DNA of 64,000 nt from an uncultured Dehalococcoidia bacterium (GTDB lineage: Bacteria > Chloroflexota > Dehalococcoidia > Lucifugimonadales > CATOSD01): the NCBI GenBank assembly GCA_951812395.1, contig CATOSD010000002.1, positions 434,001-498,000 of the forward strand. The letters are read 5' to 3'. The position numbers were made by a program, and so were the translations under genes. The notes below the pieces were generated by a model, which saw nothing but the letters and a program-made list of their open reading frames with translations, searched no databases and was not told the origin of the DNA. This document shows positions 46,607 through 55,164 of this stretch, piece by piece (the stretch's first letter is position 1; each line of letters starts with the position of its first letter).

Positions 46607-49600
46607 ATGACTACGCAGATCGACATAGACGACCCGAAGTATCGGGAGGCCGCGCGGCAGATGCTGGGGCGGCATGACAACTTCGCGACGGAGGCCAACA
46701 TCACCAGTGCCGTGCGCGACTTCCTCATCACGACCGGACTGGCCGCAAGCGAGGAGATCGTCGAGGAGAACCCTCCCTCTGAAGGGTCGCGCAGGGCGGT
46801 GGACCTGACGGCGCTGGATACGTTCATCGAGGTGAAGAGGCGGATCAGTGCGGCGGCGAGCGGCTACCCCAACGCCGAGTACGTCCGGCAATTGGACGAC
46901 TACCTGGCGCAGTCCGCGAAGGACAACCGCGTGCGGATGGGCGTGCTCACCGACGGGAAACACTGGCTGCTGCGCTGGCCGGACGCGGGCCCGCCGATGA
47001 TGATGCCGCCCCACTCCTTCACGCTTCGGGATGCGGACGGCTGGATTGGGCTGTACGAGTGGCTGCGGGATGAGGCGCTGTTTTCGCAGCAGAACGTCCC
47101 GCCCGCCGCCGAGAACGTCGCCCGATACTTCGGGCCGGACAGCCCGTCCCAGCAGCGCGACCTCACCGCGCTCAAGGCGCTGTACGAGAGCTACGCCGAG
47201 TCCGAGACCGTTCGGGTCAAGCTCCGCCTGTGGCGCGACCTGCTGCGCGCGGCCCTGGGCGAAGTTGCCGACGCAGGCCGCGACGAGTCTATCGACGACC
47301 TGTTCGTCCGCCACACCTACCTCTGCGCGGTATTGAGCATGGTGGTGCAGGCGTCATTCGGCATCGATGTACGCCGGCTGGCGGAGACCGATCCGGCAGA
47401 CCTGCTCGACGGTCGGGAGTTCTACAACTCGACAGGGCTGCGGGGAGTGCTGGAATCGGACTTCTTCAGTTGGCCAAAGGAGGTGGGGGCGAACCCGCTG
47501 CTGAGGACGCTCGCGCGCAAGGTGGCGCGCTTCGACTGGACACAGGCGCCGACGGACACGGCCTCAACTCTGTACGTCACGGTGATTCCGCCCGAGGAGC
47601 GGCGGCAGCTCGGGGAGTACTACACGCCGGCCTGGCTGGCGCGGACGATGGTGCGCGAACTGGTCGACAAGCCGCTGGAGCAGCGTGTGCTCGATCCGGC
47701 GTGCGGCTCCGGCACGTTCCTTGCAGAGGCGGTCTCTCACTTCGTGGACGCGGCGAGCAATGCGGGCTGGGAACCGGGCAAGGTGGTGAATGGCCTGCGT
47801 CGTGCAGTCACCGGAATCGACGTTCACCCCGCCGCGGCGCAGCTTGCACGCACGGCGTGGACGCTCGCGGCGCGCCCGGCAATCGACGCGGCGACCAGGG
47901 CCGGCGTCGAGGCTAACCTGTCCATCCCGGTCTACCTGGGGGACGCGCTGCAGTTGCGGTTTCGCACCGGCGACCTGCTCGCCGAGCGCGAGATAACCAT
48001 CCAGACCGGCGATGAAGACGACACCGAGCTGGTGTTTCCGGTGAGCCTGATCGACCGGGCGGAGAACTTCGACGCGGTCATAGCGGATGTGTCCACCTAC
48101 ATCACGACGGGAGAGGATCCCTATCTGGCGCTGGACGACCATCATATAGACGATCCTAGCGAACGCGAAACACTGGGCAAGACCATCTCAATCATGAAGA
48201 GCTTGCACGACGAGGGGCGCGACCACGTGTGGGCATACTACGCGCGCAACATGGTGCGGCCAATGGCGCTTTCGCGCGATAAGGTGGACGTGGTGATCGG
48301 CAACCCGCCGTGGATCAACTACAACCAGACGGCGGACGTGCTGCGGACGGAGTTGCAGCGTCTGAGCCGCGACGTCTACGGCATATGGGCTGGCGGGCGC
48401 TACGCCACACACCAGGACGTGGCGGGGCTGTTTTTCTGCCGCAGTGTGGAGATGTACCTGGAGCAGGGCGGCAGGATAGGGTTTGTGATGCCGCACAGCG
48501 CGCTGCAGGCGGGGCAGTACTCGAAGTGGCGCACGGGGCGGTGGCCCGGCGGAAAAGGTCCCGGCCTGCGGGTCGATTTCACGCTGGCGAAGGCGTGGGA
48601 CCTGGAGCGGCTGGAGCCGAACACCTTCTTCCCGGTGCCGTCGTCGGTGGTGTTCGCAAGGCGGCTCGCGCCGGAGGCCGCGGCGAGGCCGCTGGCGGGC
48701 GCGGTGGCGCGGTGGCGCGGTGCGGCCGGCGGCGAGAACATGCGGCGCGAGATCGCGGCCATCACCGACACCGGTGTGACTGGGGATTCCCCCTACGCGA
48801 CCAGGTCTCGTAACGGCGCGACCATATTTCCGCGAGTGCTGTTTTTCGTCAACGAGACCGACAACCCAACCATAGCGCCGGCGGCGCGGACTGTCACGGT
48901 CAACCCTCGCCGAGGAGTGTACGACAAGGCGCCCTGGAAGAGCCTGGACTTGAGGGAGATAACCGGCCAGACCATCGAGGACCGCCACGTATTCGACGTC
49001 CACCTTGGCGAGACCGTCGCGCCCTACGTGACTCTTGAGCCGCTGAAAGCGCTGCTGCCTTTAAGGCGCGGGGATGCGGCGATACCGGCCGACGAATACG
49101 GGCCGGGCGGCGTATCACTGTCTGGGTTAGAGCGCCGTATGCGGGCGCGCTGGCGGTCCGTCAGCGTGCTTTGGGAGGAAAACAGAGCCAAGGCCAATAA
49201 GCTGGATCTGCTGGAACAGCTCGACTATATGGGCAAGCTGTCGTCCCAACTGGCATGGCAAGACGACCCGGGTGAACGCCCTGTTCGACTGGCGTACACC
49301 AGCTCCGGGCAGCCAACGGCGGCTGTTTTGCGCGACGACTCAGACTTGGTGGAAAATGTTTTGTTCTGGGTTGCTTGTAAGGACATTGACGAGGCCAATT
49401 TCCTACTTGCGGTCATCAATAGTGACACGCTGTACGATGCTGTTGCCGGCCTCATGCCAAAGGGGCAGTTCGGTGCGCGGCACTTGCACAAGCACCTGTG
49501 GAAATTGCCGATACCGGAGTTCGACGCGGGGGAGGTACTGCACGCGGAGATCGCGGCGGCGGGGGAGGCAGCGGCCGCGGGGGCGCGGAAACGGCTGGCG

Positions 49601-49732
49601 GCGCTGCGGCATGAGCGCGGCGCGGACGTGGGGGTGACGATCGTGCGGCGGGAGTTGCGTAAGTGGCTGCGGGCGTCGGACGAGGGGCGGGCGGTGGAGG
49701 ACGCGGTGGGGCGGTTGCTGGGGCGTGGGTAG
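46607..49732 (+). CDS. Fused restriction-modification protein (type IIG-like, Eco57I-type methylase)
   Basis: 1041 residues. The N-terminal part carries a PD-(D/E)xK-like nuclease centre, D66 then E75-V-K77 (FIEVKRR). A gamma-class N6-adenine methylase follows: GEYYTPAWLARTMV, SAM motif I DPACGSGTF at about 363, and catalytic NPPW at about 566 (VIGNPPWINYNQ). The last 400 residues hold the target-recognition region, ending in an Arg/Ala-rich helix. A single protein would both cut and methylate. No separate specificity subunit is adjacent. A BREX-type PglX methylase is the alternative, but the N-terminal nuclease motif and absence of other BREX genes argue against it. Confidence 0.85.
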   Translation: MTTQIDIDDPKYREAARQMLGRHDNFATEANITSAVRDFLITTGLAASEEIVEENPPSEGSRRAVDLTALDTFIEVKRRISAAASGYPNAEYVRQLDDYLAQSAKDNRVRMGVLTDGKHWLLRWPDAGPPMMMPPHSFTLRDADGWIGLYEWLRDEALFSQQNVPPAAENVARYFGPDSPSQQRDLTALKALYESYAESETVRVKLRLWRDLLRAALGEVADAGRDESIDDLFVRHTYLCAVLSMVVQASFGIDVRRLAETDPADLLDGREFYNSTGLRGVLESDFFSWPKEVGANPLLRTLARKVARFDWTQAPTDTASTLYVTVIPPEERRQLGEYYTPAWLARTMVRELVDKPLEQRVLDPACGSGTFLAEAVSHFVDAASNAGWEPGKVVNGLRRAVTGIDVHPAAAQLARTAWTLAARPAIDAATRAGVEANLSIPVYLGDALQLRFRTGDLLAEREITIQTGDEDDTELVFPVSLIDRAENFDAVIADVSTYITTGEDPYLALDDHHIDDPSERETLGKTISIMKSLHDEGRDHVWAYYARNMVRPMALSRDKVDVVIGNPPWINYNQTADVLRTELQRLSRDVYGIWAGGRYATHQDVAGLFFCRSVEMYLEQGGRIGFVMPHSALQAGQYSKWRTGRWPGGKGPGLRVDFTLAKAWDLERLEPNTFFPVPSSVVFARRLAPEAAARPLAGAVARWRGAAGGENMRREIAAITDTGVTGDSPYATRSRNGATIFPRVLFFVNETDNPTIAPAARTVTVNPRRGVYDKAPWKSLDLREITGQTIEDRHVFDVHLGETVAPYVTLEPLKALLPLRRGDAAIPADEYGPGGVSLSGLERRMRARWRSVSVLWEENRAKANKLDLLEQLDYMGKLSSQLAWQDDPGERPVRLAYTSSGQPTAAVLRDDSDLVENVLFWVACKDIDEANFLLAVINSDTLYDAVAGLMPKGQFGARHLHKHLWKLPIPEFDAGEVLHAEIAAAGEAAAAGARKRLAALRHERGADVGVTIVRRELRKWLRASDEGRAVEDAVGRLLGRG

Positions 49733-49747
49733 GGTGTGACCTCGCGC

Positions 49748-49990
49748 CTAGCGCTCCATGAGGCGCAGTAGGCCAGCCCGTCCCAGTCCGGTCTGCCTAG
49801 AGCTCAGGATAGCCGCTAGCGTTCCCCTGGGAATATCGCGCGAGGTGTCTTTGACTACAGTGGTTCTTCGGCGTCCATCGACCAGCTTCACCAAGAACAC
49901 GCCGTGATTAGCCCGCCGTTGCTCTTCCCACCCGTCACTCTTCAGCAGACTAATGAGTTGCCTACCCGTTAGGGCAGGTATCTCGGCCAT
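49748..49990 (-). CDS. hicA: HicA-type mRNA interferase toxin
   Basis: 80 residues with the HicA dsRBD-like core LTGRQLISLLKSDGWEEQRR and the catalytic His in NHGVFL. RDIPRGTLAAIL is also typical. Cleaves mRNA when freed from HicB. Its ATG directly follows the hicB stop codon, so the antitoxin gene comes first in the operon, the less common HicBA order. Confidence 0.87.
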   Translation of the reverse strand: MAEIPALTGRQLISLLKSDGWEEQRRANHGVFLVKLVDGRRRTTVVKDTSRDIPRGTLAAILSSRQTGLGRAGLLRLMER

Positions 49991-50392
49991 CTAGGGGCTT
50001 ACCAAGAGGCCTTGAGGCTGTTCAACGGATCCAACTAGAAAGACTCGCGGCTGAAGAAACGGTCCAGCAGTAGCGGAAGGCTGCTTAAAAAGTCGGACCC
50101 AGGAATCACCTGAGCCTCGGATCGTGTGCTCCTGCGGCACTTCGTCAGTGTGAATCGGTATGGCCCACTCCTCAAAGAAGCGTTCCCGCTCACCGATCTC
50201 CTCAAGAACGATTAGATGGTCGGAAACCAGTTCTTCCAGCTCCAACTGACATCGTTCGAACGTATCGGCAAACGTGCTTGTGCCCAGTTCCAGGCACACA
50301 CCGACCCAGTCTTCCTTTTCCTTCTCGAAGCTGAACGTTAGAGTTACGTATCCAACCGGAGTTCCCATAGACTTGTGCCTCGCTCGTGCCAT
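49991..50392 (-). CDS. hicB: HicB-type antitoxin
   Basis: 133 residues with the partial RNase-H-like HicB fold: YVTLTFSFEKEKEDWVGVCLELGTS. No C-terminal helix-turn-helix or ribbon-helix-helix is evident; the C-terminus is long and unrecognised. Paired directly with hicA. Start at ATG 50392 or at the ATG eight codons later. Confidence 0.78.
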   Translation of the reverse strand: MARARHKSMGTPVGYVTLTFSFEKEKEDWVGVCLELGTSTFADTFERCQLELEELVSDHLIVLEEIGERERFFEEWAIPIHTDEVPQEHTIRGSGDSWVRLFKQPSATAGPFLQPRVFLVGSVEQPQGLLVSP

Positions 50393-50545
50393 GGCCGGAC
50401 ATTGAACATCATGGTTGCACCGCTGGTAGGGTCTGTCAAGTGAGGATCAGGTGGCGGGGACTGCGCGGGATGGCATCTTGATTGATTGTGGACGGCGAGC
50501 GATTGGCGGCCAATAACCTTGCAATTGTGGCGCTGGAGTCCATAA

Positions 50546-50744
50546 CTGCAAGGATGATTGCCCGTGGCGCAAGAATTCTGCTGCTACGTTTGCTTGCCGA
50601 GTTTCCCGCCGTCGCGCTGTCACGCGACTTAGCGGCGGGGTGATGGGAAAGGATGCGAGTGGAAAGGACGACCGGCCTGAAACTGTGCTCGAAATCGCTC
50701 GTACCAGTGCGGACTTAGAAGGGGTAGGAGGCGTGCGGCACAGA
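50546..50744. repeat. 199-bp direct repeat, left copy
   Basis: Matches 51473-51671 with about 21 mismatches and no gap (about 89 percent identity, counted by eye). The two copies flank the DUF433/DUF5615 pair. A short frame in both copies reads LLAEFPAV and a second reads KDDRP..LEIAR, suggesting both derive from one coding gene that has decayed. Confidence 0.85.
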
Positions 50745-50754
50745 GCGCGTTAGG

Positions 50755-50854
50755 GCGCGGATGTGGGGGTGGCGGTCGTGCGGCGGGAGCTGCGGAAGTG
50801 GCTGCGGGCGTCGGACGAGGGGCGGGCGGTGGAGGATGCGGTGGGGCGGTTGCT
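50755..50854 (+). pseudogene. Duplicated 3' fragment of a type IIG R-M gene
   Basis: These 100 bp match 49620-49719 of the R-M gene with about six mismatches. They still encode DVGVAVVRRELRKWLRASDE before a stop. Either a second R-M gene was lost here or a fragment was copied during rearrangement. Confidence 0.85.
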
Positions 50855-50859
50855 ATAAT
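50851..50859 (+). promoter_or_regulatory. Extended -10 promoter (TGC TATAAT) for the toxin-antitoxin operon
   Basis: A perfect TATAAT preceded by TGn lies 55 bp before the antitoxin ATG. It begins right where the R-M fragment ends, so the rearrangement may have set the promoter boundary. No good -35. Confidence 0.5.
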
Positions 50860-50914
50860 GCAAGCATCACAGGCTACGCAGCGGCGTGCCAGCGTTGGAA
50901 ACGGAGGCTACGAT

Positions 50915-51130
50915 ATGGCGGATTGGCGCACGTGCCCGGCAGTCGAAAGCGTACCCGGCAGGCTAAGCGGAGCTTGGGTCTTCACCAGAACCAGAGTGCC
51001 CCTGTCCGCGCTCTTCGAGAACCTGGAGAGCGGGGCGACGGTGGAGCAGTTTCTGGACTGGTTTCAGGGCGTTGAGGAATGGCAAGTCAAAGCGGTTCTT
51101 GAACACGAGGCTAAGGCGCTCAAGGTCTAG
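50915..51130 (+). CDS. DUF433-family antitoxin
   Basis: 71 residues: a short winged-helix protein with SGAWVFTRTRVPLSALFENL and ATVEQFLDWFQGV, the DUF433 pattern. Such proteins pair with PIN-like toxins (VapB45/VapC45-type). GGAGG lies 8 nt before the ATG. The toxin gene starts 8 bp downstream. Confidence 0.85.
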   Translation: MADWRTCPAVESVPGRLSGAWVFTRTRVPLSALFENLESGATVEQFLDWFQGVEEWQVKAVLEHEAKALKV

Positions 51131-51138
51131 GCCCAGCC

Positions 51139-51459
51139 GTGAAGATTCTGTTCGATCAAGGCACGCCGGCACCCCTGCGTCAGTTTCTGCGCGAGCATGC
51201 GGTGGAAACGGCGGCGGAGAAGTCCTGGTCGGAACTGGACAACGGAGACCTAATCTCCAATGCTGAATTAGAGGGATACGATGTCTTGGTAACGACCGAT
51301 CAGAAGCTGCGCTATCAACAGAACTTCGCGGGAAGACGCCTTGCTGTAGTTGTCCTCATGTCCACCGCGTGGCCCTATGTGCGACTTCGAACGGAAGCGA
51401 TTCGTGCAGTCATACACAGGATTCGACCAGGCGAAGTCGAGGAAGTTCCGGTGAACTGA
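51139..51459 (+). CDS. DUF5615 PIN-like toxin
   Basis: 106 residues with the PIN-like acidic residues: ILFDQGTPAPLRQFL at the start, AELEGYDVLVTTDQKLRYQQN in the middle. Probably an RNase inhibited by the upstream DUF433 protein. The pair is enclosed by the two copies of the 199-bp repeat. Confidence 0.85.
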   Translation: MKILFDQGTPAPLRQFLREHAVETAAEKSWSELDNGDLISNAELEGYDVLVTTDQKLRYQQNFAGRRLAVVVLMSTAWPYVRLRTEAIRAVIHRIRPGEVEEVPVN

Positions 51460-51472
51460 TCGGCAAACTCCT

Positions 51473-51671
51473 CTGCAAGGATGACTGCCCGTCGTGCGAA
51501 GATTCTGCTGTTTCGGTTGCTTGCCGAGTTTCCCGCCGTCGCGGTGTCACGGGACGTAGCGGCGGGGTGATGGGAATGGATGCGAGTGAAAAGGACGACC
51601 GGCCTGGAACTATGCTCGAAATCGCTCGTCCCAATGCGGATTTAGAAAGGGTAGGCGGCGTGCGGCACAGA
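51473..51671. repeat. 199-bp direct repeat, right copy
   Basis: Partner of 50546-50744, offset exactly 927 bp. It begins 14 bp after the toxin stop and runs into the 3' end of the minus-strand hypothetical gene. Confidence 0.85.
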
Positions 51672-51896
51672 TTCGGCCCTGTACATTACAGACGGATTTG
51701 CAAGTCGCAGAAGTGGAGTAGTCCCGACGAGAGCATTGACTATGTTGCCAAGGATTAGATCAATCTCTGACTCCAATCGCGCACTTTCAGAGTACCGAAG
51801 AGAATAGATATGCTCGGTTGACACTCCGTCGGAGGTAGTAACACGAATGTGAAGGGCAAGCTCAGTACTCTCAGACGCACCCTCACTGCCAATCAA
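51642..51896 (-). CDS. Hypothetical protein, coupled to upstream gene
   Basis: 84 residues from a TTG start. Pattern of beta strands: ELALHIRVTTSDGVSTEHIYSLRYS. No family recognised. It overlaps the preceding gene by four bases (TTGA), indicating translational coupling. The 3' end overlaps the right repeat copy by 30 bp. Confidence 0.45.
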   Translation of the reverse strand: MIGSEGASESTELALHIRVTTSDGVSTEHIYSLRYSESARLESEIDLILGNIVNALVGTTPLLRLANPSVMYRAESVPHAAYPF

Positions 51897-52279
51897 GCGC
51901 TTGGCCTCACTAGCCTGTCGAAGGCCCTATCGAGAGTCGCAATTGTTTCCTCTTTGGGACGCCGCTCTGGAAGGCGCAGGACCCCGTCCTGCTTGTATTC
52001 CCTCAGCCACTTTGCCAGGGTCGAAAAACCGAGTCGCGAATTCAGATCGAAGCTCGGTTCTTCGCTGAACTCGTCCAACCGGGCAATGGCCTGGTCTATG
52101 TCGTCATATTCCTCATTTCGGCGAATGGCCGCAGGGTCGAAGTAGTCTCTGTCGTCCCAGATTTTCAGCAGTACCCGGCGGAAATGTCGATTTCCCTCAT
52201 CGTCCGTGAAGTACTCGTATGTCGGTCGGCAGTAGAGCACGATGTGTCTCCTTACGGGGCCCACACTACGGATCCACAC
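51893..52279 (-). CDS. Hypothetical protein
   Basis: 128 residues, charged and aromatic: VLYCRPTYEYFTDDEGNRHFRR near the start, then YDDIDQAIARLDEF. No family recognised. The first gene of a two-gene unit at the edge of the toxin-antitoxin island, so possibly accessory. The true start may be inside (for example at HIVLYCRP). Confidence 0.5.
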   Translation of the reverse strand: MWIRSVGPVRRHIVLYCRPTYEYFTDDEGNRHFRRVLLKIWDDRDYFDPAAIRRNEEYDDIDQAIARLDEFSEEPSFDLNSRLGFSTLAKWLREYKQDGVLRLPERRPKEETIATLDRAFDRLVRPSA

Positions 52280-52365
52280 GCAGGCGATACGCAGCCAGTT
52301 TCCTGTTTATTGATGGTAGCACTTCCACAACCCATGCGTAAGCGGCATCCTTGGCGCCGCCCCCC

Positions 52366-53112
52366 TCACAGCGCGGCGGCTTCTCGCACAAGGACCAGTG
52401 TGCTGGTTATGGCGATGACACCGATGGCCGCGATGCGGAAGACGCGCTCGTTCATGCGCCGCGCTATCCGGCTGCCGAGGAAGAAGCCGGCGATCACCGG
52501 CGCCAGGGTGGCTGCCGTCAGGGTGAGCCGGTCGGCATCGTACAGGCCGTTCACCGCGTAGCCGGCCATCGCGGCGGGCATCACGAACAGGAACAGCAGC
52601 GACATCGAGCCGCGAATCGTGTCTCGGCCCCACTGCCGGGCGAGCATGTACAGAGCGAGCAGAGGGCCGCCTACTCCGAGGGCGGTGAGCATGAGGCCGA
52701 CCAGGAAGCCGATTACTGGCCCCAGGAAACGTGGCATGGGCACACCGGCGCGCATGTTCAGCGCCGTGATCGCGGTGAGCACTACTATCAGCACGATTAT
52801 GCTGATTCGCAGGGGCCGCTCGGCGGAGGCCGCCAGCACGAATGAGCCTACCAGCGCGCCCAAGAGTCCGGCGACCGCTATGGGCAGCATCTCGCCGCGC
52901 TCGAGGTGACGCCGGTTCTGCCATACCATCAGCACCGAGAGGGGCACCTCGACGGTGTTCAGCATCACCACGGCGGTCTGGGCGTCGAAGGCGAGCAGCA
53001 GTATCGGGATGGACACCATTCCGATGCCGAATCCGAGGGCGCTGAAGACGGTGGAGCCGACAAGGGTCGCCGCGGAGGCGATGGCGAGCCGCGCGAGAGT
53101 CAGCGAGGCCAT
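52366..53112 (-). CDS. TSUP (TauE/SafE) family membrane permease
   Basis: 248 residues with about eight TM helices. Seen: GSTVFSALGFGIGMVSIPILL and the paired half GLMLTALGVGGPLLALYML. This two-half pattern is typical of the family, which exports or imports sulfite, sulfoacetate or related anions. It lies 50 bp downstream of the D-aminoacylase gene and may be in its operon; substrate unknown. Confidence 0.9.
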   Translation of the reverse strand: MASLTLARLAIASAATLVGSTVFSALGFGIGMVSIPILLLAFDAQTAVVMLNTVEVPLSVLMVWQNRRHLERGEMLPIAVAGLLGALVGSFVLAASAERPLRISIIVLIVVLTAITALNMRAGVPMPRFLGPVIGFLVGLMLTALGVGGPLLALYMLARQWGRDTIRGSMSLLFLFVMPAAMAGYAVNGLYDADRLTLTAATLAPVIAGFFLGSRIARRMNERVFRIAAIGVIAITSTLVLVREAAAL

Positions 53113-53162
53113 CGCGCCACGCGTGACCGGAGAGGGTTAACAGAGCGTCCGGCGGACAAGTC

Positions 53163-54743
53163 CTAGGGAACGGCCCGGCCGGCCAGGACGCCGGTGCAGC
53201 GCTCGTGGTCGACCGCGACCTGGCCGTTCACGACGACGAACGGGATGCCGGTGGGGAACTGGAACGGGTCGTCGTAGGTGGCGTTGTCCATGATGCGGTC
53301 GGCGTCGAACACCACGAGGTCCGCGAACCAGCCGTCCTGTATGCGGCCGCGTCGGGTGAGGCCGAACCGGCGGGCGGCGTTGTCGGTCATGCGCTGGACC
53401 ATCTGCTCCAGGCTCATGATGTCAAACTGCCGCCTGAGCCGGCCCAGGAAGCGAGGGAAGCAGCCGTAGGCGCGCGGGTGGGGCATGCCGCCCATGGGTA
53501 TGGCGTCGCTGCCCACCATGTAGTCGTCGCGGGACAGAAGCTCCACGCAGTCGTGGCTGACCTGCTGCCACAAGCGCACGCTGGCGGGCGGAGCGCCGCG
53601 GAAGCAGATACGCAGCGACTCCTCGACGAGCAGGTCGCACAGCGTCTCGCCCTTGGACTTGCCGTGCTCGTCGGCCACGTCGGGCAGGCTCATGCCCACG
53701 TACTGGGTGTTGACGGGCAGGTGGGAGAACACGACGTCGTCCAGCGAGCCGAAGTAGTCGTTGTCCAGGTAGTCGGCCAGTCGCCTGCGCTCCGCGGTGT
53801 CCCTCAGGCGGCGCAGCACGGCGTCCGGGCCGCCCTCGTGGGCCTCGCTGGGCAGGAAGCTGAGCGGGTAGGTGCTGCCGGTGGGGTATGGGTACAGCTC
53901 CAGGCTGCAGTCCACGCCCTCGGCCTTGGCCTTGTCGATGAGCTCCACGCGCTGGGCCACCTGGCCGGCGTTGGACGCCTGGGTGCGGTAGTGCGAGAAG
54001 TGCACCTTTACGCCGGAGCGGCGGCCTATCTCCAGCGCCTCGGGCACGTCGCCGCCGCCGAAGGCGCGGTCGGTGTTCACGTTGCGCAGGTGGGTGACGT
54101 AGACGCCCCCCAGCTCATTGGCGGCCTTGCAGAGCTCGATAAGCTCGTCGGTGTCGCTCCAGGAGTTGGGGAAGTAGGACATGCCGGTCGCAAACCCTAC
54201 CGCGCCCTGCTCCATGCCCTCTCGGACCAGCCGCTTGGCCTTCTCCATAGCATCGCCGACCAGCGGCGCGTCCTCGAAGCCGACGGTCTCCATGCGCACC
54301 GCGGCGTGGGCGACGCAGTAGGCGGTGTTTACGGAGACTTTGTTGTCGTAGTGGGAGCGGAAGGCGGCGACGCTGCTGAAGTCCAGGTCGTCGGGCGGCT
54401 CGCCCAGGATGCCGGCCAGGTAGCCGCGGAGCATCTTGTAGTTGTCGGGCGAGAGGGGCGCGTAGGAGAGGCCGTCCTGGCCGAGGATCTCGGTGGTGAT
54501 GCCCTGGCGCAGGCCGTTGGCGTGCTGGGGGTCGAGGAGCAGCGCGCCCTCGGAGTGGGCGTGGGTGTCGATGAAGCCGGGGGAGACGACGAGGCCGGTG
54601 GCGTCGATGACGCGGGCGGCGTCGACGGAGGAGAGGTCGCCGATGGCCGTGACGATGTCGCCGGTGACGCCGACGTCGGCGCGGTAGCCGGGACTGCCGG
54701 TGCCGTCGACTACGGCGCCGCCTGAGATGACGAGGTCGAACAT
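53163..54743 (-). CDS. N-acyl-D-amino-acid deacylase (D-aminoacylase) family amidohydrolase
   Basis: 526 residues. Seen: FIDTHAHSEGALLLDPQ with metal His pair, EILGQDGLSYAPL, GFATGMSYFP, YVTHLRNVN, VHFSHYR and the catalytic Asp in MVGSDAIPMGG. Likely removes acyl groups from N-acyl-D-amino acids or related D-linked amides. The ATG of MFDLVISGG has GGAGG at good spacing. A link with the DSD1-type enzymes in D-amino-acid use is possible but is inference. Confidence 0.9.
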   Translation of the reverse strand: MFDLVISGGAVVDGTGSPGYRADVGVTGDIVTAIGDLSSVDAARVIDATGLVVSPGFIDTHAHSEGALLLDPQHANGLRQGITTEILGQDGLSYAPLSPDNYKMLRGYLAGILGEPPDDLDFSSVAAFRSHYDNKVSVNTAYCVAHAAVRMETVGFEDAPLVGDAMEKAKRLVREGMEQGAVGFATGMSYFPNSWSDTDELIELCKAANELGGVYVTHLRNVNTDRAFGGGDVPEALEIGRRSGVKVHFSHYRTQASNAGQVAQRVELIDKAKAEGVDCSLELYPYPTGSTYPLSFLPSEAHEGGPDAVLRRLRDTAERRRLADYLDNDYFGSLDDVVFSHLPVNTQYVGMSLPDVADEHGKSKGETLCDLLVEESLRICFRGAPPASVRLWQQVSHDCVELLSRDDYMVGSDAIPMGGMPHPRAYGCFPRFLGRLRRQFDIMSLEQMVQRMTDNAARRFGLTRRGRIQDGWFADLVVFDADRIMDNATYDDPFQFPTGIPFVVVNGQVAVDHERCTGVLAGRAVP

Positions 54744-54897
54744 GGGGGAGTCCTCCTTGCGAGGTGGGTGGCGTCCGGATGACACGACAGGGCGCAGCGG
54801 AGGCTATCAGCAGGCTTGACGGGGTGTCAAGGTTGGGGGGCTGAGGGACCTGGCACGGCACCCCCATCCTAACCCTTCGACAAGCTCAGGGCAGGCT

Positions 54898-54918
54898 CTT
54901 CCCCCTGCGAGGGGGAAG
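54898..54918. repeat. Intergenic hairpin (CTTCCCCC / GGGGGAAG)
   Basis: Perfect 8-bp arms, TGCGA loop. It follows a GCTCAGGGCA dispersed motif (54884-54893) that also occurs twice in the 46-kb intergenic region. Confidence 0.6.
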
Positions 54919-54944
54919 GGACTCAGAGGAGGCCCTGACTCCAG

Positions 54945-55154
54945 CTAGCTCTGGCTGGTGTAGGTGGCGGGGCTGGCGAGGAACTTGTTGCGGCAATCCA
55001 GGCTGCACAGGTAGTACCACGTGCCCTCGTGGTAGCGGCGCGTGCCCTTCGTGGGGTCCACCTCGGGCGCGCCGCCGGGCACGGCGCCAACGGGGCGGTT
55101 CATCTCTTCGGTGTCAAGCTCGAGGCCGCAAACCGGGTCGTACACAATCGCCAT
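54945..55154 (-). CDS. YHS-domain protein
   Basis: 69 residues with a split YHS metal-binding pattern: DPVCGLELDTEEMNRP, then GTWYYLCSLDCRNKFLASP. Cysteines C9, and the C-x3-C pair near residue 50, are likely metal ligands. YHS domains often sense or carry heavy metals. The gene lies 10 bp after the acyl-CoA dehydrogenase on the same strand. Confidence 0.85.
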   Translation of the reverse strand: MAIVYDPVCGLELDTEEMNRPVGAVPGGAPEVDPTKGTRRYHEGTWYYLCSLDCRNKFLASPATYTSQS

Positions 55155-55164
55155 GCCGCGCTCC

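Larger units (their letters stand above)
50393..50914. other. Intergenic region built of a repeat and an R-M gene fragment
   Basis: No intact gene. It contains the left copy of a 199-bp direct repeat, a 100-bp duplicated piece of the upstream R-M gene and a strong promoter-like box for the next toxin-antitoxin pair. Confidence 0.7.

Noticed and set aside
53205..54725. 506-residue + strand frame
   Set aside because: Antisense of the D-aminoacylase gene; a Val/Gly/Ala-rich shadow typical of high GC.
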